This document shows, piece by piece, positions 1 to 8,497 of a DNA stretch of 56,658 nucleotides. A program made the translations under genes and the position numbers. The DNA is from Synergistaceae bacterium. GTDB taxonomy: Bacteria; Synergistota; Synergistia; Synergistales; Aminobacteriaceae. Position 1 is the first letter of the stretch. Each line of letters begins with the position of its first letter. The DNA is taken from contig JAAYLU010000010.1 of assembly GCA_012521675.1 (NCBI GenBank), forward strand, positions 1 to 56,658, given 5' to 3'. The notes beneath the pieces are model-generated. The model was given only the letters and a program-made list of their open reading frames with translations. It ran no database searches and had not been told where the DNA came from.

Positions 1-3000
1 GGATATTCTCGATGAGCTGCTTTTTAACCTGCTCCTCCGGGCTCGTCGTTGTATCGCTGCCCGCTCCCGTTGGAACTTCGATCGTAATTCGGATCTTCTT
101 GTCGTTGTCCCTGCCTGCGTTGGAAAAGGGGATGACGGCGGGCGTGTTCTCCGAGGCGATTTTCAGGTCCGTCATCTCGGGAGCGTCCCAGGAGCCGCGC
201 AGGTTGAAGGTGGTCTCTCTGAAGTCCCTGGAGGTCATACCGCCGATGAGGCCGGTGATGAAGCGCTGAAGAAACTGGGGGTCCGTCAGAGGATTTCCGT
301 CGATCGTCAGGAACCCCTGCATGGCGCCGATGAAGGCGTTCAACGCCCGGACGTTGATGTCTCCGGAGCACTTCAGGTCGAGCGGCGTGTCGTTCCATCC
401 GATGGACCCGCTGGCGGAGAAAAATCTAAACACCTCGTTGCCGGGAGGGGCGGACATCCTGCTTCCGGGCAGCAGGAATATGGTTCGCCCGTCCATGTTA
501 AAGCTTGCAATGACGGAGGAAAATGGAATCTCGCCGGAGGCGGACACGCTCTTCAATGATTCAAAACCGGAGACGACTCCGTCGCGGGCTGAGAACTGTC
601 CGCTTCCGAAGACAAGCCCCATCATGCCACCTGTTCCGTTGCCGCGAATTGTCAGGTCGCCGATGCCGCCGACCCGTCCGGAAGAGCCTTCTAAGATGCG
701 AGACGAGGCGCTCTCGAGGTCCATCTCCTTGACCTGCGCCGTGCCCTCGAAGCGCATTGTAAGAGGGTCGATCTTGCCGTCAAAGCGAGCCTTGCCCCCG
801 TGAAACAGGGCGGTCCCCTCGGAGACTAGCAGCAGGCCGTCCCGCCATGTGAAAGGGATGCTGACATCCGTCATGTTCATACGTTGTATTCTGAGTGAAG
901 AGGCGGAGGCAGTCCCTTCGAACGACGGGGAATCCGAGATGGTGCCGCTGATTTCGAATATGGCCGATCCTTCGAACATGCCCGCCGTCTGGCTGGCGAC
1001 AGCGGGAATGGCCTTGCAGAGGTCTATCCCGTCCTCGTTTTCGAGGCTGTAGCGAAGGCCTTCTTCGGTGAACTCAGCCTTGCCCTTGAATGTGATGGCG
1101 CTTTCTCCAAGCTTTACGCCCGCGACGATGGAGAAGGCGTCATCTTCCTCCGGCGCCAGCGAGAAAAACGCATTCTCTATTATTAGGCCGTACGCGCTGA
1201 GAACCGGAATCTTTCCCTCGAACGATGTCGTAATCGGCCCATCGGCCTTGCCGGAAAAAGCGAGCTTGGAGAAGAGCTGCCCTCCCAGGCGCACGGAGGG
1301 AAAGTAGACGGCGGCGAGTTCGTGAAGGTCCAGTTCGCCAAGCTCCACTGCCAGGTCGACTTCTCCACCCTTCGCCAGGCCTATGACGCCGGATGCGCCC
1401 ACGTTAGCCCCCAGGACCTTGGCCGACAGGTCGGCGACCTTCAGCGCTACCGGCGTCCCGACCAGCGAGCCCCGTACGGATTCCATGTCGATGCCGCCCA
1501 CGGTGATACGGGGAGAATGGAATGTTATGCCCAGGGTCGGAGACGGGAGCTTTTCGGAAAGCGAGAACTCTCCGGCGATGCTCCCTTCGACTTCGTTGTC
1601 GATACTCAAGGCCGAGGTGGCCATGTCCCCGGCGGAAAGCCCGTCGAACCGCCCCTTGAGCGATATGCTCCGACTCAGAATGTCCAAGGACCCCTCCGCG
1701 CTTAACGAGCCTTTGAAAAGGGATGCCGAGGCGCTGATTATCCGAAGACTGTCGTTCTCGTACCGCCCCTGCGTCTTCAAGCCTTTCAGAGGAAGAGCGG
1801 ACATAAGGGGCGTCTCTCCTCCGGAGAGAGAGAAGGTGGCCGTCGGGGAGTCGATCGGGCCGGAAAGAGTCCACGAGGCGTCGAATAAGCCACCGAGAGG
1901 GGGGGCTTGGAGAGCTCCCTCAAGCACATTCCATTTGACTCCCTTTGCGTCCCCCTGGATGGCCATTGAGGGCGAGGCCGTGTACACCTCTCTGATCGTT
2001 CCCCTTCCGGAGACGAGCCCTTCGCCGCCCGGCGAGAGGGAGAACGAATCGACGGAGATACTGTCGTCCAAGCCGCTGAAGGCGGCATTGAGTCGTTCGA
2101 CCGGGACGTGCAGAATCGAGGCTCGATCGAAGGTGAGCTTCCCGGTGAAGGAGAGAGGATCAGTCTCGGGCACTGAGAGGGCGAGCTCTGCCTTGCCCGA
2201 TCCCTCCAGGGAGAGGGAGGGGGCATAGATCTCTCCGACTCGCTTCAGGTTCAAGCCCTCTGAATTCAGCACCAGACTGGTCAAACTCTCCTCGTCGTCC
2301 TCGAACAGGCTCTTCCCGGAGAAGGTGAACTTGGAACCCGCCCAAGACGCGGCTCCATTGATGTCAAGGGAGGATCCGTCCTTCATCAGCAGGCTGCACG
2401 ACATGTCTTCGACGTCGAAGCCTTGCAGGACGGCCCTGTCGGCGTATAAGGCCATCGGGCCGCCGAGTCCGTCGAACGGGCCGGAGAGGTCCAGCTTGAG
2501 GGATGCGAGCTCGCCTGTTGCAAAGGAGAGCCAGGGGAAGCATCTGGACCACTCGTCGATCTTCAGGTCCTTGAGGGCCAGGGCGATCTCCGCGATCGGA
2601 GTCTTGCCGAAGAAGAGCGAGAATACGCCCGAGACGGGAGAGGAGAATACGGTTGCATCCTCCGACGGGTACAGGACGGCCTTCTCCTCGTCCGCGGACC
2701 ATGAAAAATCGCCGTCCATGAAAAGGTCCCAGATATCACCGTTCTCTATTGTTGCCTCCCCTGACGCCAGGAGCTTGCCGAATGGGCGTTCGATCAGCAG
2801 GGTGGAATCGAAGGTCCCCTTGGCGGTCAGTGGCAGGTTCAGAAGCTCCGAGATGAAATCGAGCCGGAAAGCATCGACGTAACCCTCCAGGCGGGTATCC
2901 GGGAACAGGGACCCCGACAGGGAGACGACGGCGTCCCCTCCCCTGAAGAAGGCGTCGGTCAAGAAGAGTTGATCCCCGGTGATGAAGGAGACTCCAAGCT

Positions 3001-3544
3001 CTATCGGGAATCCGAGGAATCCACCCTGCCCATAGAATGATACTGTGTCGTCCTTCGGCGTGAGGCGAAGAAAATTCAGGGATACGGAGCCCATCGGAGT
3101 GGAGAGGAACGCGGGCTCGAAGACCAGCACGGGAAGAGACGTGCTGGATCCCTCCAGCGCGTCCGCGAAATCAGTGTCGATCAGGGCATGGATAAGTCCC
3201 TCTCCCGACAGAGTGCCGGAGTTGACCGTCACCCTGCTGACGACCCCTTCCCCGCGAAGGTATGAAAGAAGGGAGAGCCTCACCGACAGGCGTTCTGCGG
3301 TTGCGATCATCTCGCCCTTGAAGAAGACGCGCAGGTTGGAGGCGGAGTAGCCGAAGACAGGGTTGCCGGACAGCCCATCCGCCTCGAAGGTCCAGCCGTC
3401 CAAACCCTCGAAGGCATCCTCGAGGGCGGAGCGGAAGACTGATGTGGCGGCGTCCTGCCCGGTCAGAAGAAAAACACCGCACAGGACAAGTGCGGCAAAA
3501 ACGCAAACAGCAAGTGTGAAAACCAGCTTTTTTGGCCTGCTCAT
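1..3544 (-). CDS. AsmA/TamB-like large envelope protein (C-terminus cut by window start)
   Basis: The frame is open for 1181 codons from an ATG at 3544 to the window edge with no stop, so the C-terminus lies outside. GAAAGGATC upstream of the ATG is a plausible ribosome site. Residues 8-26 form one hydrophobic segment, giving a signal anchor (starts MSRPKKLVFTLAV). The rest is a long, low-complexity series of beta-strand-like stretches rich in Ser, Gly, Leu and Phe with many 'L.G.G..' turns, typical of AsmA/TamB/DUF748 proteins that span the periplasm. In that family these proteins are thought to move lipids between inner and outer membrane or to assist outer-membrane assembly; this role is inference here. 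The leftward orientation matches the two genes to its right. No catalytic motif is visible. The family call rests on overall architecture only, so the precise subfamily is unsure. Confidence 0.7.
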   Translation of the reverse strand, partial: MSRPKKLVFTLAVCVFAALVLCGVFLLTGQDAATSVFRSALEDAFEGLDGWTFEADGLSGNPVFGYSASNLRVFFKGEMIATAERLSVRLSLLSYLRGEGVVSRVTVNSGTLSGEGLIHALIDTDFADALEGSSTSLPVLVFEPAFLSTPMGSVSLNFLRLTPKDDTVSFYGQGGFLGFPIELGVSFITGDQLFLTDAFFRGGDAVVSLSGSLFPDTRLEGYVDAFRLDFISELLNLPLTAKGTFDSTLLIERPFGKLLASGEATIENGDIWDLFMDGDFSWSADEEKAVLYPSEDATVFSSPVSGVFSLFFGKTPIAEIALALKDLKIDEWSRCFPWLSFATGELASLKLDLSGPFDGLGGPMALYADRAVLQGFDVEDMSCSLLMKDGSSLDINGAASWAGSKFTFSGKSLFEDDEESLTSLVLNSEGLNLKRVGEIYAPSLSLEGSGKAELALSVPETDPLSFTGKLTFDRASILHVPVERLNAAFSGLDDSISVDSFSLSPGGEGLVSGRGTIREVYTASPSMAIQGDAKGVKWNVLEGALQAPPLGGLFDASWTLSGPIDSPTATFSLSGGETPLMSALPLKGLKTQGRYENDSLRIISASASLFKGSLSAEGSLDILSRSISLKGRFDGLSAGDMATSALSIDNEVEGSIAGEFSLSEKLPSPTLGITFHSPRITVGGIDMESVRGSLVGTPVALKVADLSAKVLGANVGASGVIGLAKGGEVDLAVELGELDLHELAAVYFPSVRLGGQLFSKLAFSGKADGPITTSFEGKIPVLSAYGLIIENAFFSLAPEEDDAFSIVAGVKLGESAITFKGKAEFTEEGLRYSLENEDGIDLCKAIPAVASQTAGMFEGSAIFEISGTISDSPSFEGTASASSLRIQRMNMTDVSIPFTWRDGLLLVSEGTALFHGGKARFDGKIDPLTMRFEGTAQVKEMDLESASSRILEGSSGRVGGIGDLTIRGNGTGGMMGLVFGSGQFSARDGVVSGFESLKSVSASGEIPFSSVIASFNMDGRTIFLLPGSRMSAPPGNEVFRFFSASGSIGWNDTPLDLKCSGDINVRALNAFIGAMQGFLTIDGNPLTDPQFLQRFITGLIGGMTSRDFRETTFNLRGSWDAPEMTDLKIASENTPAVIPFSNAGRDNDKKIRITIEVPTGAGSDTTTSPEEQVKKQLIENI

Positions 3545-3814
3545 GTCGAGATCCTTTCGAAAGATGGCATCCAGCCGCCTCATATTAGCGGCAAGAGGGG
3601 ATAAACGCAATGTAAAAATACGGAGGGATAAAGGGTCTAAAACGAAGATTCTCCCAAAACAAAGGAGTAATAATTACTCATGTCAATAAAGACGAGATAG
3701 TGTTTCCTTGTGGATATGTGGATAAGCATGTGAATGAACGGTGCAAAACAGGGGAAAAACCAAGGAAAGAAGGAAAATGTGGATAAATCGGCCCTATGTG
3801 GATAAGATAATGAC
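3545..3814. other. Candidate chromosomal replication origin (oriC)
   Basis: This 270 bp gene-free gap holds a cluster of DnaA boxes in one orientation. Three are perfect TGTGGATAA (3717-3725, 3778-3786, 3797-3805) and one is TGTGGATAT (3709-3717), sharing one base with its neighbour. To their left (about 3590-3700) the sequence is clearly more AT-rich than its surroundings, including a perfect 7+7 inverted repeat GAGTAAT-A-ATTACTC at 3665-3679; this could be the unwinding element. rsmG, parA, parB and a perfect parS lie 1.6-4.4 kb to the right, an arrangement common near bacterial origins. dnaA, dnaN and rpmH are not in the window, so origin function is inferred. Confidence 0.65.
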
Positions 3815-4594
3815 TCAAAAAGAGATGCGCTCGACCTGCAGATCGGAGGCTATCGGGAGTTCGCACCCGTTGAAAGAGAGTGCCAGTTTGCCCGTTGCTC
3901 GAACTCTGTCTCCGGTGGAAAGGGAGAAGACGCCCTCCGTCTCCGGCCCCTTGTAGGCGACCAGGGCGGTCTTTCCCTCGCGCAAGACGATGCGTTTGGC
4001 GGATCTGTCGATCTTCTCCACGGACAGCTCGAGCGTGATGAAGCACCCGGCCAGGCAAGGGGCCTCGCTCCAAGCCTGGGAGGCGGTAAAAATACGCGGG
4101 GAAGCCAGGTGCCAAAGCCCCCTGCCGGCCAGCCTCGCCTCGTTCAACGCGTCGATGATGCGATCCGCATACTTGCGGTTCGGATGAATGATCATGGGCA
4201 GGGCGACCCCGTGCCGCACTAGCTCCTCGTTGATGAACAGCTCTTCTCCCCCGTCATCGACGAAGAGGTATGCCAGCGAACGGCCGTAACGATCGGTGAG
4301 CTCTCGGTCGAACTCGAGGCGCAGACTTCCTCTCTTCAAGAGGTCGTTGTTCAGCAAGAGCGCCTCCCTGCCCAGCTCCTCGACGGGGCGCGAGGGATGG
4401 TGCAGCTCGGGCGTGTCTATGAGCAGGTACCTGATGGTACGTGTTTCTCCTCCGTCGTCAAGTTTGATGGTGTCTCCGTCCAGAACGCGAATCCCCTTCG
4501 GTTCTACAAGGGGCGCCTCTTTTCCGAATGGCGGGAGGAAGGCGCAAAGCGCCGCGATGACGAGGGCAAGCGTTAGGTAGCCGAGATTTCTCAT
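3815..4594 (-). CDS. Thermonuclease-family (SNase-like) protein
   Basis: A 259-residue protein with an N-terminal hydrophobic export segment (residues 5-22), so it is probably secreted or periplasmic. The staphylococcal-nuclease OB-fold covers about residues 34-165. Family landmarks are visible: VLDGDTIKL, RYLLIDTPE (catalytic Arg and the Asp/Glu metal region) and DRYGRSLAYLFVD, which carries the second catalytic Arg. The family cleaves DNA and RNA with Ca2+. A further 90 residues after the nuclease core (ending in IASDLQVERISF) have no function I can name and resemble a second small beta domain. The ATG overlaps the stop of the upstream gene as ATGA, so the two are probably translationally coupled. 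The stop lies just beside the DnaA-box cluster. Confidence 0.85.
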   Translation of the reverse strand: MRNLGYLTLALVIAALCAFLPPFGKEAPLVEPKGIRVLDGDTIKLDDGGETRTIRYLLIDTPELHHPSRPVEELGREALLLNNDLLKRGSLRLEFDRELTDRYGRSLAYLFVDDGGEELFINEELVRHGVALPMIIHPNRKYADRIIDALNEARLAGRGLWHLASPRIFTASQAWSEAPCLAGCFITLELSVEKIDRSAKRIVLREGKTALVAYKGPETEGVFSLSTGDRVRATGKLALSFNGCELPIASDLQVERISF

Positions 4595-5349
4595 TTAGCT
4601 TTGCCTTCCATATATAATAGTGAAAAGAACCTCCATATAAGAGAGGGGCACATCCACGGCGACCCGCCCGCCGAAATGTATCTTTTTACGGTGGACATGT
4701 CCGAGCCAGTCGAAACCGTGGTGATCAGGTGTGTTACACCGAATGCCTTGAAGACGGAGGGGATGAAGGGAATTCCCGGACCGTGCAGAATTACGCCTTG
4801 GCACGACCTGAAAAAGGGCTCGAGGGTGAGTATTCTCCGGTCCCGAAGGGAGTCGGGTCCAAGCCAAAGCCAGCCGCCGGAGCCAAGGTACTGGCTGCTG
4901 GCCCAGACGGGATATGACCGCCTTCCCCTGTTCTTGTCGTCGAAGATGGATATGTCGCAGTTCCAGTCGCGGAGAGTGTCGACTACGCAAGGCTCCGGCG
5001 CGAATACGAAGACCTTTTCTCCGCTCAGTACGGAGGATAGATGATCCAGCGAGCTGCCCGAGGACGGAGACGGGACGATGGCGGACAGAGAGGCGGACGC
5101 GGATGCGAACTCCTGCGGGTAGGGGGAGACGACAAGGCTCGCCAATCCGTGAGAATCGAGCGACAAGAGGTTTTTGGTATGATCCTCCCTTGTCGACAGA
5201 GGCTCGTCCTCCGTGCGAGGGGTCGAGCCAACGCCCCAGCGACCGTCCGCAAGCCGCAGAAAGCTGCCGCGCCAGCCGACGACGAACTCTTCAACCGCGC
5301 ACTTCGGAGCGGTCAGGGAGAATTCCAGGATAGAGTCATACAGCCTCAT
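4591..5349 (-). CDS. Putative DUF364/DUF4213-type (Rossmann-like) protein
   Basis: The protein has 252 residues from the ATG at 5349, chosen because AGGGGTGATC sits just upstream; an in-frame ATG at 5367 would add six residues but has no good ribosome site. The N-terminal part (residues 1-80: VVGWRGSFLRL, GWGVGSTPR-like) and the C-terminal Rossmann-like half with SCQGVILHGPG and GVTHLITTVS resemble the DUF4213 plus DUF364 pair, proposed as heavy-metal chelation or enolase-N-like proteins. I place it there by resemblance only. No signal peptide is seen. It leads a two-gene leftward unit with the nuclease gene (ATGA overlap). A perfect -10 (TATAAT, 5374-5369) lies just upstream. It could instead be an unrelated family. 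Confidence 0.5.
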   Translation of the reverse strand: MRLYDSILEFSLTAPKCAVEEFVVGWRGSFLRLADGRWGVGSTPRTEDEPLSTREDHTKNLLSLDSHGLASLVVSPYPQEFASASASLSAIVPSPSSGSSLDHLSSVLSGEKVFVFAPEPCVVDTLRDWNCDISIFDDKNRGRRSYPVWASSQYLGSGGWLWLGPDSLRDRRILTLEPFFRSCQGVILHGPGIPFIPSVFKAFGVTHLITTVSTGSDMSTVKRYISAGGSPWMCPSLIWRFFSLLYMEGKAK

Positions 5350-5368
5350 GAGATCACCCCTGTACATT

Positions 5369-5374
5369 ATTATA
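5369..5374 (-). promoter_or_regulatory. Probable -10 box for the DUF364/nuclease unit
   Basis: TATAAT on the minus strand, 20 bases before the chosen ATG at 5349. The -35 region is weak (ATCCAC at 17 bp). It lies in the short gap that also serves the divergent rsmG gene, so the two promoters must overlap or nearly do so. Confidence 0.45.
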
Positions 5375-5398
5375 CGCCTAAGAGGAGAATAGTGGATT

Positions 5399-6121
5399 AT
5401 GAATGAATCCGGAAAAAGGCATAATCGCAGCGCCTCGCCGTTGGACGAGGAGGAAGCGGGAAGACTGCTTGACGCGAACAGGGAGAGGCTGCATCTGTAC
5501 GCCTCGCTGCTCGCCTCTTACTCGGGGAAGCTCCGCCTTACCGGTCCGTCCGACCCCGAGGTGATAATGGACGAGCACATACTTGATTGCCTCTTCTCTG
5601 TATCGCTGCTTCCAGTCGAGGGGGCTGTGATAGACGTCGGATCCGGGGGCGGGCTTCCCGGCATTGTATGGGCCCTCTGCAGACCGGGGCTGGTTGTAAC
5701 CCTATTGGACAGCGTCAAGAAGAAGTGCGTCGCACTCGAAGAGATGTCCCTTGAACTGGGGCTGGAGAATGTCAGAGTTGTCGATACGAGATGCGAGGAT
5801 CACGCGAGGGAGAGGCGCGAGTCTTACGATTGCGCTGCCGCGCGAGCCGTCGCGTCCACGGATGTGCTGCTGGAATATCTCTCCCCGCTGGTCTCGGCGG
5901 GAGGAAGTATAATATGTTTCAAAGGGCCGAAACACTTGGAAGAGATCGAAACAATCGAGGATGAATGGCACTTGTTGGGCCTTGGTAACTTCAAGAGATA
6001 CAAGTATGAAATAGCCTCCAAAAAGAGGTACATACTTGAATGGAAAAAGACGGGAAACACTCCGGGCGAGTATCCGCGAAAGGTAGGAATCGCAGAAAAA
6101 CGACGTTGGTGGAGGTGCTGA
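5399..6121 (+). CDS. rsmG: 16S rRNA (guanine-527-N7)-methyltransferase RsmG
   Basis: A 240-residue protein of the GidB/RsmG family. It uses S-adenosylmethionine to methylate N7 of G527 in 16S rRNA. The SAM-binding motif I is clear: VIDVGSGGGLPGIVWAL near residue 75. The family's AAARAVAS-like segment (CAAARAVASTDVLLEYLSP) and a late FKGP motif are present, as is the basic C-terminal YPRKVGIAEKR typical of the family. The ATG at 5399 follows an AGGAGA site. It is the first of a rightward unit with parA (gap of 4 bp) and parB. In many bacteria rsmG-parA-parB lies close to oriC, which fits the DnaA boxes 1.6 kb to the left. Confidence 0.95.
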   Translation: MNESGKRHNRSASPLDEEEAGRLLDANRERLHLYASLLASYSGKLRLTGPSDPEVIMDEHILDCLFSVSLLPVEGAVIDVGSGGGLPGIVWALCRPGLVVTLLDSVKKKCVALEEMSLELGLENVRVVDTRCEDHARERRESYDCAAARAVASTDVLLEYLSPLVSAGGSIICFKGPKHLEEIETIEDEWHLLGLGNFKRYKYEIASKKRYILEWKKTGNTPGEYPRKVGIAEKRRWWRC

Positions 6122-6125
6122 CATA

Positions 6126-6908
6126 ATGATAACGCTGACGGTGTCGAATCAAAAGGGCGGTGTGGGAAAGACCACGACCTGCATAAACCTCGCCGCCGAA
6201 CTCGGCAAAATGGGCTACTCCGTGCTTGTCGTCGACATCGACCCGCAGTCCAACTGCACCAGCGGACTTGGATGCGTGGTCGAAAGAGGAGGAAATGGCC
6301 TCTACGAGGCGTTGACAGGTGAGGTCTCCCCGGAAAGCGTGGTGGTCAAGACGAGGTGGAAGGGCGTCTCGCTGCTTCCGGCGACGCTGGACCTCGCAGG
6401 CGCGGAGATAGAGCTGGCGGGCGCCATAAGCAGGGAGACGAAGCTGAAAAAGACGCTGTCCGGACTCTCCGGGTTCGATATAGCGATAGTTGACAGCCCC
6501 CCTTCCCTCGGCCTTTTGACCGTGAATGCCCTTGTGGCCGCCGACAAACTGATGATCCCCATCCAGTGCGAGTATTTTGCCCTTGAAGGGCTCGGCCAGT
6601 TGACGAGGACGGTATCACTGATCCAGGAGGGACTCAACCCTAAACTGGACATCAGCGGAATTTTGCTTACGATGCTCGATTCGCGTACAAGGCTTGCCAA
6701 CGACGTCGCGGAAGAGGTAAGGACGCAGTTCGGATCCATAGTCTTTAAGACAGCCATTCCAAGAAACGTAAAGCTCGCGGAGGCACCTAGCCATGCGGAG
6801 CCGATAGGCTACTACGATCCGGCATGCCAAGGCGCAAAGGCGTATGAAGAGCTTTCCAAGGAGGTGGAAGAGCTATGGCTAAAGAGCGCGCCCTTGGAAA
6901 AGGACTAG
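6126..6908 (+). CDS. parA: Chromosome-partitioning ATPase ParA (Soj)
   Basis: A 260-residue Walker-type ATPase. The deviant Walker A KGGVGKTTTCIN is near residue 10, the Walker A' region reads VLVVDIDPQ, and the Walker B reads IAIVDSPPSLGLLT. No N-terminal helix-turn-helix precedes the ATPase, so it is the chromosomal Soj/ParA type. ATP-bound ParA coats DNA and pulls ParB-parS complexes apart to segregate origins. The ATG at 6126 has GGAGGTG upstream. Its 3' end overlaps parB by 34 bases in another frame, which implies coupled translation and fixed stoichiometry. Confidence 0.95.
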   Translation: MITLTVSNQKGGVGKTTTCINLAAELGKMGYSVLVVDIDPQSNCTSGLGCVVERGGNGLYEALTGEVSPESVVVKTRWKGVSLLPATLDLAGAEIELAGAISRETKLKKTLSGLSGFDIAIVDSPPSLGLLTVNALVAADKLMIPIQCEYFALEGLGQLTRTVSLIQEGLNPKLDISGILLTMLDSRTRLANDVAEEVRTQFGSIVFKTAIPRNVKLAEAPSHAEPIGYYDPACQGAKAYEELSKEVEELWLKSAPLEKD

Positions 6909-7771
6909 CTTCACTGCTGCCCCCGAGCGAGTCCGCCGAAAAGCGGACAGGGTTGCTGATGCTGAAGACCGAGGAGATAGGGCAGAATCCTCACCAGCCG
7001 AGGAGAAGCGTGGATGAAAAACTGATGGAAGAGCTGGCGGCCTCCATAAAGGCTTACGGGATCATCCAGCCTATTGTGGTCAGGAAGGATGACGAGGGGA
7101 ATTATGTCCTCGTCGCCGGAGCGCGAAGGCTGGAGGCGGCGAAAAGGGCCGGACTCGGGGAGATACCGGCGAGGCTGATCGAGGCGAACGAGCACGAGAC
7201 AAGGGAAATGTCCCTGATAGAAAACATACAAAGAGAGGAGCTCTCCTCCCTCGATGCCGCGCACGCGATAAACGAGCTGATCATAAAGTACTCTCTGACT
7301 CACGAAGAAATAGCAAAGAACATAGGATGGAGCCGGGCGAAGCTGACGAACAAGCTGCGGCTGCTGAAGCTACCACGAAAGATATGCACAATCCTGGAGG
7401 CGGGCATGCTGACGGAGGGGCACTGCAGGGCGCTGTTGGGGATCGGGGACGAGGAGACGATGATCCTTGTCGCTCAAAAAGCCGCGACCTACGGATATAC
7501 TGTGCGCCAGGTGGAGGAAATCGTCAAGAAGGCCAACGCGGACCCAAACCTGAAGTTAAAAGGACATACCAGGAGGAAGGAGCCCTCCATACTTACACAG
7601 GCCGCAAAAGAATTTGCCCGCACCAAGGGCTTCGGAGTGAAGCTGACCGAAAGGGCCAATGGCGTAAAGCTTCAACTGGACGGCATAGAACTGAACATGG
7701 CTGAGGACATATTGCGGTTCATCGAGGAGAACGCCGAGAAATATTTCCCGGGAAATAATCCCGACGCCTGA
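6875..7771 (+). CDS. parB: Chromosome-partitioning protein ParB
   Basis: A 298-residue ParB. The N-terminal ALGKGLASLL box that stimulates ParA is at residues 5-14. The CTP-binding ParB/sulfiredoxin domain spans about 30-120, with LVAGARRLEAAKRAG where most relatives have GERR (the Glu is Ala here) and ENIQREELSSLDAA. The parS-reading helix-turn-helix follows (LTHEEIAKNIGWSRAKLTNK), then a C-terminal dimer domain. The start within parA is supported by the typical MAKERALGKGL opening. A perfect parS lies about 210 bp downstream. It loads onto parS as a CTP-dependent clamp. Confidence 0.95.
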   Translation: MAKERALGKGLASLLPPSESAEKRTGLLMLKTEEIGQNPHQPRRSVDEKLMEELAASIKAYGIIQPIVVRKDDEGNYVLVAGARRLEAAKRAGLGEIPARLIEANEHETREMSLIENIQREELSSLDAAHAINELIIKYSLTHEEIAKNIGWSRAKLTNKLRLLKLPRKICTILEAGMLTEGHCRALLGIGDEETMILVAQKAATYGYTVRQVEEIVKKANADPNLKLKGHTRRKEPSILTQAAKEFARTKGFGVKLTERANGVKLQLDGIELNMAEDILRFIEENAEKYFPGNNPDA

Positions 7772-7978
7772 CGTGCATACAAGCAGGCAGGTATACAAAA
7801 AACCCTGCGAGTGTCATGAGTCCTGCCCTGCTCTTTCAGGCACTGAGGGCTGAAAACGATAGCTCGGTTAGTCACAATTCAACGCAGTGCCGGACCTTGG
7901 AAAGCGAAGGCCGATGAGCGCGATGCGAATGAGTTGCAGGCAGGGGTCGTCATGCCGCACATGACCGTGATCTTCGAA

Positions 7979-7994
7979 TGTTTCACGTGAAACA
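7979..7994. promoter_or_regulatory. parS: parS centromere site (perfect consensus)
   Basis: TGTTTCACGTGAAACA is an exact 16-bp match to the bacterial parS palindrome bound by ParB. It sits between parB and the HIT gene, 24 bp before the HIT start codon. The remaining part of the 246-bp gap (7772-7978) shows no gene or clear RNA element. Confidence 0.93.
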
Positions 7995-8017
7995 AATTTT
8001 GATTGGAGGCAAGTGCT

Positions 8018-8497
8018 ATGAAAAATATCTATGCGCCGTGGAGGATGAAATATATAGTCGCCCCGAAGAAGGATGAACGGTGCATATTTTGCTGCCTCCC
8101 CCAGGAGGACTGTGACGAGGAGAACATGATCCTCTTCCGCGGTGATAAGTGTTTTGTGATTATGAATGCCTTCCCCTACAACCCCGGGCACTTGATGGTG
8201 GCCCCTTACCTTCATACGGCGGAGTTCGAATCCTTGGATAGCGAGATACTTCTTGAAATGCAGCTGCTCGCAGGCCGTTGCTTGAAGGCCTTGGACAAAT
8301 CCATGTCCCCGCAGGGCTTCAACATGGGCATCAATATCGGCAAGGTAGCCGGAGCGGGCATTGACTGTCATTTGCACTTGCATATAGTGCCTCGTTGGAA
8401 CGGGGACACGAACTTCATGCCGGTCCTGTCGGACGTCAGGGTGGTCGCGGAGTCTCTGAATGAGACGTACATAAAGCTGAAGCGGGCTTGGTCTTGA
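8018..8497 (+). CDS. HIT-family hydrolase or AP4A phosphorylase-like protein
   Basis: A 159-residue histidine-triad protein. The nucleotide-binding triad HLHLHIVPRW follows GAGIDC near the C-terminal third, and the N-terminal zinc-type CIFC pair is at about residue 27. The opening MKNIYAPWRMKYI is typical of the HIT branch related to diadenosine tetraphosphate phosphorylases, which cleave dinucleoside polyphosphates or nucleoside phosphoramidates. The ATG at 8018 is preferred over an upstream TTG at 8003 because GGAGG lies 8 bases before it. Its stop overlaps the next start as TGATG. Confidence 0.88.
   Translation: MKNIYAPWRMKYIVAPKKDERCIFCCLPQEDCDEENMILFRGDKCFVIMNAFPYNPGHLMVAPYLHTAEFESLDSEILLEMQLLAGRCLKALDKSMSPQGFNMGINIGKVAGAGIDCHLHLHIVPRWNGDTNFMPVLSDVRVVAESLNETYIKLKRAWS

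Noticed and set aside
7772-7978. tRNA or small RNA gene between parB and parS
   Set aside because: No cloverleaf, CCA-type end or strong hairpin with T-run could be made out; left as an unassigned gap.
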